Assembly: GCA_006226555.1 (NCBI GenBank)
Contig: SBGS01000176.1
Span: 1-40,579, forward strand
Reading direction: 5' to 3'
Length of the DNA: 40,579 nt
DNA from: Bacteroidota bacterium
GTDB lineage: Bacteria > Bacteroidota > Bacteroidia > Flavobacteriales_D > Crocinitomicaceae
Shown piece by piece: positions 19,381-29,308 of the stretch. Below the pieces are notes generated by a model, which made no database searches, was not told the DNA's origin, and was given only the letters and a program-made list of their open reading frames with translations. Each line of letters begins with the position of its first letter. The stretch's first letter is position 1. Both the position numbers and the translations under genes were made by a program.

Positions 19381-22300
19381 CTAGTGCTTGCGCTTGAGAG
19401 CGATAATGGTCAGATCATCCGTTTGTTCACCTTGTCCTATCCATGTATCGAATTCATTTTCGAGATGCCTTTTCTGCTCACCTAAGTCAAGTGTAATTAC
19501 CTCTTCAAAAACTTCAAGAAGTCTGCGGAATGAATATTTTTTGTCATTTGGTCCGCCAAACTGATCCTGGAAGCCGTCAGTGAACATGATCAATTCATCC
19601 TCAGTGTTAAGTTGCGTATAATTCGTTTGGTATGAAACAAAGCCATCAAAATGAACATCGCCAATGTGTTTGTTATCGCCTTTGAACATGGTGAACTCAT
19701 CTTTACGATAGATCAGGAACCTAGATCCCGCGCAGGCATAGGATAACTCGCCTGTATTTTTATTTAGGGCACAAACCGTAATTTCCATTCCGTCATTTAC
19801 CTGTGTTGAGTCCTCACCACGTGGCAGAATTTCCAGCAATCGTTCATCTAATCGGTCAAGAATTTTACCGGGTTCAAATATCTTGTCATCCAGTACGATC
19901 ATGTTGAGCAAGTTCATCCCAAGAACGGTCATAAAGGAACCTGGAACACCGTGTCCGGTACAATCAGCAAGCGCAAAGATCAATTGGTCTCCGGTGTCAT
20001 CCATCCAGTAGAAGTCCCCCGAAACAATATCCTTAGCCTTATACAAAATGAAGTGGTCCTGAAAAAGATTGGAGAACATTCGCTCATGAGGGAGTAAGTT
20101 CTGCTGTATACGACGAGCGTAATGTATACTCGAAGTAATATTATCCCTTTGCTCTATGATCAATGCTTGTTGAGTACGAATGTCGGTTATATCCCTTGCC
20201 AGTGCTATGAATCCTTTGATGAAATCCTTAGATCCTGGTACAAAGAGGGTCGTAACATATTGCCCGATCCATAGCAGTGCACCTTCTTTCGTTCTAATTG
20301 GGAATTCTCGATAGGAACTCGTCTTTCTTTGACTAAAATGATCAGCATAATAAGCCGAGATCTCATCCCTGTATTCTTCATCGACTATCCCGAGTGAAGA
20401 GCTCCCTAAGAGTTCTTCTTTTGAGAAACCAAGCTTCTCGAAACATACATTATTCAGAAATGTAAAATTACCGTCTACGTCGCAGCGATAAATAAAATCT
20501 TCCGCGTTTTGGACAAGAAGCTCGTAGGTGTTTTCGAGCTCCATTCTTTCTGTAACATCTTGTCCAATGATCACTCGAAGCTCATCAGTAAACTGTTTGA
20601 AAGACCACTCTATCCATTTGATCTGTTGAGAACGATTCTTCATTGGAACGAGGTAATTTTCTCCATCAATGAAATCCTTGAGTATGTCAGTTTCCCTGTA
20701 CTTATCATCGAACGGAACAAATTTGTTCAGATACGTAATGTTTCTTTTCAATAGTTGGTCGTGAACGGTGTCCGCAAACAAGGAAATGTTTTCACTTACA
20801 TATTGGATCGTACCTTGTTTATCAAAGGCAATGGCAGGTAAATTTCCTTTGTTGATGATGGCGGAGATGAATAAGAGTTTCTCAAGTGAATTATATCGTA
20901 GGTATGAGATGAATATGAGAAGGCATGATTGAATGAATATTGCGATCAGGAAGTAAACTTTGCTGTAAACGGGATCTTTAATGACCTGAACATAGATTAG
21001 AGAGATGGCAAGAAGTACAATGGAATAAATGATTGTTTGCTTCAAGTTTCTCAGTACATATGGTACGATCATCGAAACCAGAATAATTCCAATTAAATGG
21101 AACGGATGTAGATCACTTAGGTATAATTCGTAGAAGAAATGACCTTGGGCAAGCAGAAGACCAATAAGGAGTAAGGCATTGTAATAGCTTTTTTCTGTCC
21201 CGTTTGCTTTAGATGAAAGCGCCAGCAGATATAACGTCAGAAATCCGAATGAGGTAATAAGAGAAGCACCTATGTGTAACGTCAGCTGTTGATCAAGCAG
21301 AGGGGCGCTAAAATGTGCCGTACTTATAGCAACAAAACCAAATAGCAGGATCCCTGGTGTCATACGAAGGTGGATCACCGTGTCCTTAGTGTCAAGTAGA
21401 CTACTTGTGTCGAAGGCGCGATTATAATTGATCAGGAAAATATTTAATCCAAGGATGAGTGCTACGATTAGGATGATGAACCAACTTGTTTTCCAAATGG
21501 GTTTTGTTACTTCAAAAGATATAGTGCTGGGTTCACTGTATATCACACCATCATAAGAGGCTTTTACTTCCAGGATATACTTACCATTTGAAAGATCACT
21601 CAGTGATACTCCGTTTGTGGAGTCCGCCGGATACCAGTTTGGGTTGAGATCTTTTATGCGGTAAACGAAATGAACATTTGGGGTAACCGGATTGTAAATA
21701 GCAAAATGAAATTGTTTATTTCCTTCGTTTTCTGTCCTGCCACTTGTAATTACAGGCTTCGAAGGTGTTGGGAAATTTTCGAATAGTTCGGGAGATATTT
21801 TGTACAAACCTTTTACAGTTCCAACATACAAACCATCTTGCTCTGAGAATTGTGATCTCATATTGGTTTCGAAGCCATCAAACCCATTGTTTGAGTTGAA
21901 TTGCTTTATATCTAAAATGCTGCCTGAGCTATTAATTTTTATCTTGAAAATCCCCTTATTTGTACCGAGAAACAGATTTCCAAATTGATCTGATTGCAGC
22001 GTGTACAGTAGGTTTGACTTAAATAATTTCGTTGCATCATAAGTCTTCGGGTTTCCTTTTTTATCAAAGCGAACGATGGCTCTGTCAAGCGAAAACCAGC
22101 AATTCCCATATTTATCCTTTGTTGAAACTCCAGAATAGCTTCCCCACTTTTTGTAATCGAAATTTATCCAAATAAGTGCATCCGGGCTGGACTTCGAGAT
22201 CTTATAAAAACCCTCATTCGAACCAAAAATGACAACTGACTCGTTTACTTGCTGTGCCGTGTAGAAGTACCCTGAAAAATGTGCCGGTTTAACTAAGGGT

Positions 22301-23640
22301 TGAAATTCTGAGAGATCATTCCCGACAAATTCGGCAAAGTACAATCCTTCACCTGCAACATTCACGAATAATCGATCCCAGGCAATATAACACAGCGTGA
22401 TTTTTTTGTTTTGAAAACTGTGATTTCGAATGTTTCCATTATCACCTTCTTTCATGGATTTTAAACCCATGTTAGTAGCTATCCAATGTTCCTTTCCTCG
22501 CTTGCATACGCTATTAACTGTGAATGGATAGGATCTCTTTTCAAATTGGCCTCTCAAAGAAAATATTCTGGTTTCGGAATCGAAATAACTTACAATTACT
22601 TCACCACTATCAGTTCTGTAGGGAAAGGCGATATCTTTTCGTTCGTAATCATTTAAGATTCTAAGCTTTGTGAAAGGCTCCAGTGATAACTTGTATATAC
22701 CTGTGGTACCACTGCCAACCCAAATGCTTCCGTTTCGGTCCACGAATATTGTTGATGGATCCTGCACAGGCTCATCGAGGTTTTGAACGATGAAGTTCAT
22801 CGAGGAGTTGTTATCAATGCTGTAGATCGATCCTCGAGCACTAATTGCGGCACCTTTCTTACTCAAAGGGTTGAAATGTACTTCGATCAACTCATCATTT
22901 TCATGAAGGGAAGTAGCTCTTTTCAATTCACGAATAGCGTAAAACCCGCCCTTATCGTCCAAGACGATCTCTATCCAGTTTTCTCCTTTTTTATCCAGTA
23001 GTGTTAGCTTTTCATTGGAGTAAAAACCAAACTGATAGCTATCTGTGACTTCCTTTTTATTGATCCACTTCTCAATGCTCATTATGGCATTGCCGTCAGT
23101 AACATAAGACCCCTTATTGGAAAGGATGACTACATGATCAGAAAAGGTGATCAACTGTGTTAACTTCAAAGAACAATCTTGAAATTCCTTTTTGACCTCG
23201 TTGCCATTTTTATTCAATATTTCCAGGCTACAGTTTGAAATAAAAACTGAGAACTGGTCATTTTCCCAGTAATGCTGAGGTTCTCCCTTTATATCTCTCT
23301 CGATCTTTTCGAGCTTACCGTTTGTAGCATCCAGCTTGAAAAACCCTAAATATTTGGAGGTGAGAAAAAAGGTGTTTTTTTCTTCGTGAATGGATGAAAT
23401 ATGGTGAAATAGATATTTGGCATTACCTTCAAATGCGGCAAATCGACTTCCGTTGAATTGGTAGATTTCGGCTCCGTCAGTACCGATCCACAGCATACCG
23501 TCCTCAGATTGGTTGATCGCTTTGACCGTAGACATTTCCAGTCCCTGCTCATGACCGAAATTGGTGTAGGTGTATAGCTGCGAATATGCCTGTAAGCCGA
23601 CAAAAAATGATAGAAGTAGTATGAATAGTATTCTGGTCAC
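19381..23640 (-). CDS. Two-component-type beta-propeller / Y_Y_Y / multi-TM / PAS / SpoIIE-PP2C phosphatase sensor protein
   Basis: N-terminal signal peptide; propeller motifs (DGMLWIGTDGAEIYQFNGSRF, RNGSIWVGSGTTGIYKL); Y_Y_Y-like VHFVYRIKDLNPNWYP; 7-8 hydrophobic helices; PAS (DFIYRCDVDGNFTFLNNVCFEKLGFSKEELLG); SpoIIE (ARRIQQNLLPHERMF, DIVSGDFYWMDD, ADCTGHGVPGSFMTVLG, DELIMFTDGFQDQFGG, QTDDLTIIALK). Confidence 0.92.
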   Translation of the reverse strand: MTRILFILLLSFFVGLQAYSQLYTYTNFGHEQGLEMSTVKAINQSEDGMLWIGTDGAEIYQFNGSRFAAFEGNAKYLFHHISSIHEEKNTFFLTSKYLGFFKLDATNGKLEKIERDIKGEPQHYWENDQFSVFISNCSLEILNKNGNEVKKEFQDCSLKLTQLITFSDHVVILSNKGSYVTDGNAIMSIEKWINKKEVTDSYQFGFYSNEKLTLLDKKGENWIEIVLDDKGGFYAIRELKRATSLHENDELIEVHFNPLSKKGAAISARGSIYSIDNNSSMNFIVQNLDEPVQDPSTIFVDRNGSIWVGSGTTGIYKLSLEPFTKLRILNDYERKDIAFPYRTDSGEVIVSYFDSETRIFSLRGQFEKRSYPFTVNSVCKRGKEHWIATNMGLKSMKEGDNGNIRNHSFQNKKITLCYIAWDRLFVNVAGEGLYFAEFVGNDLSEFQPLVKPAHFSGYFYTAQQVNESVVIFGSNEGFYKISKSSPDALIWINFDYKKWGSYSGVSTKDKYGNCWFSLDRAIVRFDKKGNPKTYDATKLFKSNLLYTLQSDQFGNLFLGTNKGIFKIKINSSGSILDIKQFNSNNGFDGFETNMRSQFSEQDGLYVGTVKGLYKISPELFENFPTPSKPVITSGRTENEGNKQFHFAIYNPVTPNVHFVYRIKDLNPNWYPADSTNGVSLSDLSNGKYILEVKASYDGVIYSEPSTISFEVTKPIWKTSWFIILIVALILGLNIFLINYNRAFDTSSLLDTKDTVIHLRMTPGILLFGFVAISTAHFSAPLLDQQLTLHIGASLITSFGFLTLYLLALSSKANGTEKSYYNALLLIGLLLAQGHFFYELYLSDLHPFHLIGIILVSMIVPYVLRNLKQTIIYSIVLLAISLIYVQVIKDPVYSKVYFLIAIFIQSCLLIFISYLRYNSLEKLLFISAIINKGNLPAIAFDKQGTIQYVSENISLFADTVHDQLLKRNITYLNKFVPFDDKYRETDILKDFIDGENYLVPMKNRSQQIKWIEWSFKQFTDELRVIIGQDVTERMELENTYELLVQNAEDFIYRCDVDGNFTFLNNVCFEKLGFSKEELLGSSSLGIVDEEYRDEISAYYADHFSQRKTSSYREFPIRTKEGALLWIGQYVTTLFVPGSKDFIKGFIALARDITDIRTQQALIIEQRDNITSSIHYARRIQQNLLPHERMFSNLFQDHFILYKAKDIVSGDFYWMDDTGDQLIFALADCTGHGVPGSFMTVLGMNLLNMIVLDDKIFEPGKILDRLDERLLEILPRGEDSTQVNDGMEITVCALNKNTGELSYACAGSRFLIYRKDEFTMFKGDNKHIGDVHFDGFVSYQTNYTQLNTEDELIMFTDGFQDQFGGPNDKKYSFRRLLEVFEEVITLDLGEQKRHLENEFDTWIGQGEQTDDLTIIALKRKH

Positions 23641-23684
23641 CTGTTTGTTCTGAAAACAGCTACAAAATACTGAAATTATTCATA

Positions 23685-24833
23685 CTAATTTGCGCTGATC
23701 ACTTTAAATAGACCCCTGATACTGTCGATTCTTGAGTGCACGGAATCCATATCGGAACCTGTAACTGTAATATGCCCCATTTTTCTGTTGGGTTTCGTAT
23801 TACTTTTTCCATATAGATGAAGGTGGATTCCTTTATGACCCAGAAGAGCAGCATAGTTCTCGTAGACCGCAGGACCAGAAAAATTTTGTTCGCCCGTTAC
23901 ATTGAGCATAGCCCCGGCACAGATCATATCTGTAGATCCAAGAGGTAGATCCAATACAGTCCTTAGATGCTGTTGGAACTGAGAACATTCGTTGCATTCG
24001 ATCGTATGATGACCGCTGTTGTGCGGACGCGGTGCGATCTCATTAACCAATAAATCTCCTGATTTAGTCAAGAACATTTCGACAGCAAGAATTCCCACCA
24101 TATCAAGTTTCTCAATTACATCAATCGCCAGTTTTCTGGCAGCATTTTCAGTGTCAGCTGAAATGTCGGCAGGTGCAAACAAGAATTCCACCAGATTGGC
24201 TTCATTGAACTCGCATTCAACAACCGGATATGTGGTAATTTCACCCTTTTTATTTCTTGCTACGATCACGCTTAACTCCTTATCAAAATCAATAAGCTCT
24301 TCAATCACACAAGGAGCGTTAAATGAATTGTTTATCTCCTCCGTACTTTTAAGAAGTTGAACACCTTTACCGTCATAACCGCCTGTTCGAAGCTTTTGTA
24401 CACACGGAAGTTTTTTGTGTAACGCTTCCATTCCTTCAGAAGGTTCCCATAAAACATATGGTGCCGTTGGAATGTTATTATTGGAATAAAACTCTTTTTG
24501 CGTTCCCTTGTCCTTGATGAGTTCAAGGACTCTTGGTTGAGGAAATACATTTACCCCTTCAGCCTCCAGTTTGTATAATGCAGGAATACTAACGTTTTCG
24601 ATCTCTACAGTTAAAGTATTCATGGTTTTCCCAAAAGCATAAACATCAGCTTCATTATTAAGATCACCACACGTGAACGTGTTGGCTATTCCCGAGCATG
24701 GTGCATTTGGATCCGGATCCATAATGTGTATATCGACACTAAGATTTAGTGCTTCCTGTATGATCATACGTCCTAGCTGACCTCCTCCTAGAATTCCTAA
24801 CCTATGATTTGAACCTGTAAGTTTTCTTTCCAT
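23685..24833 (-). CDS. purK: 5-(carboxyamino)imidazole ribonucleotide synthase
   Basis: LGILGGGQLGRMI; ATP-grasp motifs; NEIAPRPHNSGHHTIE. Confidence 0.96.
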   Translation of the reverse strand: MERKLTGSNHRLGILGGGQLGRMIIQEALNLSVDIHIMDPDPNAPCSGIANTFTCGDLNNEADVYAFGKTMNTLTVEIENVSIPALYKLEAEGVNVFPQPRVLELIKDKGTQKEFYSNNNIPTAPYVLWEPSEGMEALHKKLPCVQKLRTGGYDGKGVQLLKSTEEINNSFNAPCVIEELIDFDKELSVIVARNKKGEITTYPVVECEFNEANLVEFLFAPADISADTENAARKLAIDVIEKLDMVGILAVEMFLTKSGDLLVNEIAPRPHNSGHHTIECNECSQFQQHLRTVLDLPLGSTDMICAGAMLNVTGEQNFSGPAVYENYAALLGHKGIHLHLYGKSNTKPNRKMGHITVTGSDMDSVHSRIDSIRGLFKVISAN

Positions 24834-24837
24834 AGCA

Positions 24838-24845
24838 CAAAGATA
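24838..24845 (-). promoter_or_regulatory. -7 element TATCTTTG, 4 nt from purK ATG
   Basis: Minus strand reads TATCTTTG TGCT ATG GAA AGA. Confidence 0.55.
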
Positions 24846-24906
24846 GATGCTAAATTTCTTTTCGCTGATAACTATGGTCGGATAATGCCTTTTCGTAGAA
24901 AAATCT

Positions 24907-24914
24907 TAGCTTTG
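24907..24914 (+). promoter_or_regulatory. -7 element TAGCTTTG upstream of hpt
   Basis: Exact TAnnTTTG match 17 nt before GTG 24932. Confidence 0.5.
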
Positions 24915-24931
24915 CAGCTTAAGAATGAACT

Positions 24932-25462
24932 GTGACACGAGTAGGAGATAAGCAATTCGAGGTATTCATTACAGCTGAAGAACTCCAGAAGGAGATCGCT
25001 TCACTGGCAGCGCATATTAACAAAGAATACGCTGGAAAAGAGGTGGTATTCATAGCTGTTTTAAATGGTGCGTTTATGTTTGCATCCGATCTAATGAAAA
25101 ATATTTCATTGGATTGCCGTATCTCATTCGTTAAAATGAGTTCATATAAAGGATTACGCAGTACTGGTACCGTTGAGGAGTTGATAGGTTTAGGTTTAGA
25201 TCTCAAGGGAAAGGAAGTAATTCTTGTAGAAGACATTGTGGATACAGGTCTAACGATCGACAAAATCATTGGGCTTGTTAGCGAGCAGGAGCCGGCCTCT
25301 GTTAAAGTATGTACACTTTTGTATAAACCAACGGCATTCAAGGGTTCAAAGGAACCTGATTACGTAGGGTTTTCCATACCAGATGCATTCGTTGTAGGAT
25401 ATGGTCTGGACTATATGGAGTTGGGTAGGAATTTAAATGCGATCTATCAAATAAAATCATAA
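24932..25462 (+). CDS. hpt: Hypoxanthine phosphoribosyltransferase
   Basis: PRPP motif VILVEDIVDTGLTI; FIAVLNGAFMFASDL; GTG start. Confidence 0.93.
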   Translation: MTRVGDKQFEVFITAEELQKEIASLAAHINKEYAGKEVVFIAVLNGAFMFASDLMKNISLDCRISFVKMSSYKGLRSTGTVEELIGLGLDLKGKEVILVEDIVDTGLTIDKIIGLVSEQEPASVKVCTLLYKPTAFKGSKEPDYVGFSIPDAFVVGYGLDYMELGRNLNAIYQIKS

Positions 25463-25472
25463 ACTGAAAAAG

Positions 25473-26048
25473 ATGTTGAACATTGTTTTATTCGGACCTC
25501 CGGGAGCAGGAAAGGGAACTCAATCAGAAAGATTGAAAGCGAGATATGGGTTAGTACATATCTCTACGGGTGATGTGTTTAGAGCTCTTGATCCGGAATC
25601 TGAATTGGGTAAACTTGCAAAGAGTTATTCCGATAATGGAAATCTTGTTCCGGATGAGGTTACCATCCAAATTTTGGAGTCTGAAGTACTGAAACATCCG
25701 GATGCAAAAGGTGTTATTTATGATGGTTTTCCAAGGACGAGTGCCCAAGCTGAAGCTTTGGACAAGTTCCTGGCTAAAAAAGATACTTCCGTAACGTTAA
25801 TGCTTTCTCTGATCGTTCCTGAAGAAGAACTGAGAACACGTCTGATGGGAAGAGCTAAAGTTTCCGGAAGAGCGGATGACGCTGATCCACAGATCATTCA
25901 AAACAGAATTGATAATTACAACAAATCAACTGCACCGGTGGCAGACTTTTATGACGCCCAAGGAAAATTGGTTGAAGTTGATGGTGTTGGACCAATAGAT
26001 GATATAACTCAACGATTGTTTGCTGCAATTGATGAGGCGATTGCTTAA
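25473..26048 (+). CDS. adk: Adenylate kinase
   Basis: [40 protein letters not shown]. Confidence 0.96.
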   Translation: MLNIVLFGPPGAGKGTQSERLKARYGLVHISTGDVFRALDPESELGKLAKSYSDNGNLVPDEVTIQILESEVLKHPDAKGVIYDGFPRTSAQAEALDKFLAKKDTSVTLMLSLIVPEEELRTRLMGRAKVSGRADDADPQIIQNRIDNYNKSTAPVADFYDAQGKLVEVDGVGPIDDITQRLFAAIDEAIA

Positions 26049-26050
26049 TT

Positions 26051-27055
26051 ATGGCCTCTGATAACTTTGTTGACTACGTAAAGATCCACTGTACTTCTGG
26101 GAACGGTGGAAATGGTTCTACCCACTTTAGAAGGGAGAAGTATATTCCCAAAGGTGGACCGGATGGTGGAGATGGTGGACGTGGAGGGCACATTATTTTG
26201 CGTGGAAATACCCAATTGTGGACTTTGCTCCATTTGAAGTATAAAAAACACATCAAAGCCGGTCATGGACAGCATGGTTCAGGAGCACTGAAGACCGGTG
26301 CTCAAGGTAAGGATGTCTACATCGATGTACCGCTTGGAACTGTTGCAAGAGATGCGGAAACAGGTGAGTTCCTTTTTGAAATCACAGAAAATGGTGAAGA
26401 AAGAGTTTTACAGCCTGGTGGGCGAGGAGGACTTGGGAACGATCACTTCAAATCTGCAACGAATCAAACGCCACGTTTTGCCCAGCCCGGAGAATCGGGG
26501 CACGAAGGATGGAAGGTTCTTGAGCTCAAGATCCTCGCAGATGTTGGTCTTGTAGGTTTTCCGAATGCAGGAAAAAGCACACTATTGTCTTCTTTGAGCG
26601 CAGCTAAACCTGAGATCGCAGATTATCCGTTTACTACCTTAAGACCAAATCTGGGTATTGTTAGTTACAGGGATTATCGTTCCTTTATCATGGCGGATAT
26701 ACCTGGGATCATTGAAGGTGCTCACAAAGGAAAAGGATTAGGACTTCGTTTTCTTAGACACATAGAGAGAAACTCGCTCTTACTTTTCTTAATTCCTGCC
26801 GATAGTCCGGATCATGCAAATGAGTATAAAATTCTACTGAACGAGCTCAAAAAATACAATCCCGAATTACTGCATAAAGATCGTATACTGGCAGTTTCAA
26901 AAGCGGATATGTTGGATGATGAATTGAAAGCAGAGATTATGAAAGAGCTTCCAACGGATATTCCAAGGATGTTTATTTCAGCGGTATCCCAAGAGGGCTT
27001 GGTCGAATTGAAGGATCTAATCTGGAAGATGTTAACGGATGAGGGAATGGATTGA
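26051..27055 (+). CDS. obgE: GTPase Obg
   Basis: Gly-rich Obg fold [31 protein letters not shown]1 [27 protein letters not shown]. Confidence 0.96.
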   Translation: MASDNFVDYVKIHCTSGNGGNGSTHFRREKYIPKGGPDGGDGGRGGHIILRGNTQLWTLLHLKYKKHIKAGHGQHGSGALKTGAQGKDVYIDVPLGTVARDAETGEFLFEITENGEERVLQPGGRGGLGNDHFKSATNQTPRFAQPGESGHEGWKVLELKILADVGLVGFPNAGKSTLLSSLSAAKPEIADYPFTTLRPNLGIVSYRDYRSFIMADIPGIIEGAHKGKGLGLRFLRHIERNSLLLFLIPADSPDHANEYKILLNELKKYNPELLHKDRILAVSKADMLDDELKAEIMKELPTDIPRMFISAVSQEGLVELKDLIWKMLTDEGMD

Positions 27056-27629
27056 ACAGATCGATCATAATATTGTTCTTTGGCTGAATAGCCTGCACAA
27101 TCCTTTTCTCGATACATTTTTCTGGGTGATATCCAGTAAGTGGGTTTGGATACCTTTTTACCTTTTTCTCATCTTTATCCATTACAGAAAAAATAACCTG
27201 ATCAGAACAACATTGTTCGTTCTTGGTGCTATATCAGTAGTGGCTGTATCCGATCTAATTTCGGTTCATTTATTCAAAGAAGTTTTCCTTAGATACCGTC
27301 CTTCACATAATCTTGCATTACAAGACGCCCTTCATTATTATGAGTATGCACAAGGAGAGTTTTATAGAGGAGGACAATATGGATTTGTCTCATCTCACGC
27401 GGCTAACTTTGGAGCATTATTTTGTTGGAGCATACTTCATATGAGAAGAAATTATTCGTTCCTCTTACCATTGTTAATAGCTCTTTTTGTTTTGGTTTCA
27501 CTGAGCAGAATTTATTTGGGAGTGCATTATCCTACTGATGTAATTGTAGGCGGACTTGTTGGAATAACAGTATCGCTGGTTATTTATCAATTTACCCGTA
27601 ACTTGTTCAAGACCAAAAAAAGTAAATGA
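27039..27629 (+). CDS. PAP2-family phosphatase
   Basis: [40 protein letters not shown]. Confidence 0.92.
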   Translation: MREWIEQIDHNIVLWLNSLHNPFLDTFFWVISSKWVWIPFYLFLIFIHYRKNNLIRTTLFVLGAISVVAVSDLISVHLFKEVFLRYRPSHNLALQDALHYYEYAQGEFYRGGQYGFVSSHAANFGALFCWSILHMRRNYSFLLPLLIALFVLVSLSRIYLGVHYPTDVIVGGLVGITVSLVIYQFTRNLFKTKKSK

Positions 27630-27994
27630 TGGCATTTGTTTATGTTTTTATCGGAGGAGGATTAGGAAGTCTGTTGCGCTACGGGATTTCCATCTTGACG
27701 AAAGGTATCTTTTCCACAGATTTTCCGTTGGGAACATTTATAGCAAATATTCTTGCATGTATCATGCTTGCTCTATTGGTTTATCAATTTCAAATAAGAC
27801 AGGAAGGTCCGCAGTGGCTCGATCAGCTGCTTGTGATCGGGTTTTGTGGAGGCTTCAGTACATTCTCAACTTTTGGCAATGAAACGGTTGAATTGATCTC
27901 AAAGGGAGCAACAGGAATTGCCATAGCAAATGTGCTGCTATCGTTGATCACCGGAATAGGCTTGATCTTTTTGTTGCGTTATTTTAAAGCGTAA
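27626..27994 (+). CDS. crcB: Fluoride channel CrcB/Fluc
   Basis: GGGLGSLLRYGIS, PLGTFIANILACIMLAL, GFCGGFSTFSTFGNE. Confidence 0.95.
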   Translation: MMAFVYVFIGGGLGSLLRYGISILTKGIFSTDFPLGTFIANILACIMLALLVYQFQIRQEGPQWLDQLLVIGFCGGFSTFSTFGNETVELISKGATGIAIANVLLSLITGIGLIFLLRYFKA

Positions 27995-29303
27995 CGCTGG
28001 ATTGGATCTGATTCTCCAATTCTGAGCGCATACGAGTCAGCTTGCTTAATTCCATGCCCTCCAACTCTCTGTAGCGTTTGATTTTAGATAATGAATCAAA
28101 CCAGATCCATGCAGAAAGTCCCATGAACGGAACAAGAATATAATACAGTATTGCTACCCAATAATTGGCATAGACAAACTCGTGAAAAAGGAAGATAAAC
28201 GGAATATTGTATAGTCCCATAAGGATCATACCCGTAACCATCTTCACAGAGCCCCAAAACACCTGTCTCTTGAATTTTTTCTCAGCAAAACGCTTTGCTA
28301 ATAGGTACGGTATGAATGAATGGATAAGTCCAAGGATCATAAAAGGGAAAAGTCCAATCAAGTAGGCTATCGCAACTTTTCGTTTAGACTTGAGTAAATT
28401 ATGACTTTGCAGGAATACCTCATTATCATCGACTTTGTTCGCAGCTAATTCTTCTTGGTAGTTTTTCGATGAATTTAGAAGAGATCTTAGTGTATCGTTT
28501 GAATCGTCCTGAGCGTTTATCCAACCCGCCAAATTTCGAGCGTAATTCCATCGCTCGATAAGATCAATTGATGGATCGAAGGAAATTGGGTTTATTCCTT
28601 TTCGCATGATCATCATGATATTCTCATGCAGCGTGGTATATTCCGGATTTTCTACGTGAGTAACTGTTTGCTTCATGAGGTCTTCAACTTTCTTCGTTAG
28701 GTCTGTGATCGTCTTACTCGGATTTTCTTCATATTCTTTGCGATAATCATTCAAACAAAATGATTCGGAATAGGCGATCAGAAAATCACTCCGCATACGA
28801 TTTGGTTCAGCATAGTTCACTCCTAAGGCCGCCACATTCACCTTTTTCTTCCAGTTCATGGACTCCAAGGCAATAAAACCCATTCGTATAGCACCTTTCT
28901 TCAATGGTTTTAGTCGACGCACAAATACGTCATAGGTTTCTCCTTCTCCGAAGATCAAGAGATTTCTTCCATTCTTTAGCACTTGAGAGCTCTTTCTAAA
29001 GCTTTCCTTGTTTTTCTCTTTGGTATCCACCCCATCTCTTTGCCTGTAGATAGGAAGCATGTGGCAAGCCCAAAGTATTGGTTTTGTCACAGGGGTAAAA
29101 ACATCGGATCTTGTCATAAAGAATACGATCGGCCTGGTTAAAGACCCAATTGAAATAGGATCCATGAACGAAGCCGAGTGATTCGAAACAAAAATGGTTC
29201 GTCCAAATCGATATTTAGGTTCATTCACAAACTTCCTTCTTCTGTAGAAAAAGAAGAGAGCATACCCGACGGTAACCTTCAAAATAATATAAAGGATCCT
29301 CAT
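27984..29303 (-). CDS. Membrane glycerol-phosphate acyltransferase (PlsC-like)
   Basis: VSNHSASFMDP motif; GEGETYDVF; C-terminal TM helices. Confidence 0.85.
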   Translation of the reverse strand: MRILYIILKVTVGYALFFFYRRRKFVNEPKYRFGRTIFVSNHSASFMDPISIGSLTRPIVFFMTRSDVFTPVTKPILWACHMLPIYRQRDGVDTKEKNKESFRKSSQVLKNGRNLLIFGEGETYDVFVRRLKPLKKGAIRMGFIALESMNWKKKVNVAALGVNYAEPNRMRSDFLIAYSESFCLNDYRKEYEENPSKTITDLTKKVEDLMKQTVTHVENPEYTTLHENIMMIMRKGINPISFDPSIDLIERWNYARNLAGWINAQDDSNDTLRSLLNSSKNYQEELAANKVDDNEVFLQSHNLLKSKRKVAIAYLIGLFPFMILGLIHSFIPYLLAKRFAEKKFKRQVFWGSVKMVTGMILMGLYNIPFIFLFHEFVYANYWVAILYYILVPFMGLSAWIWFDSLSKIKRYRELEGMELSKLTRMRSELENQIQSSVTL

Positions 29304-29308
29304 TCGAC

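Noticed and set aside
27562-27626. Fluoride riboswitch upstream of crcB
   Set aside because: crcB overlaps the PAP2 gene by 4 bp, leaving no leader region for a riboswitch.
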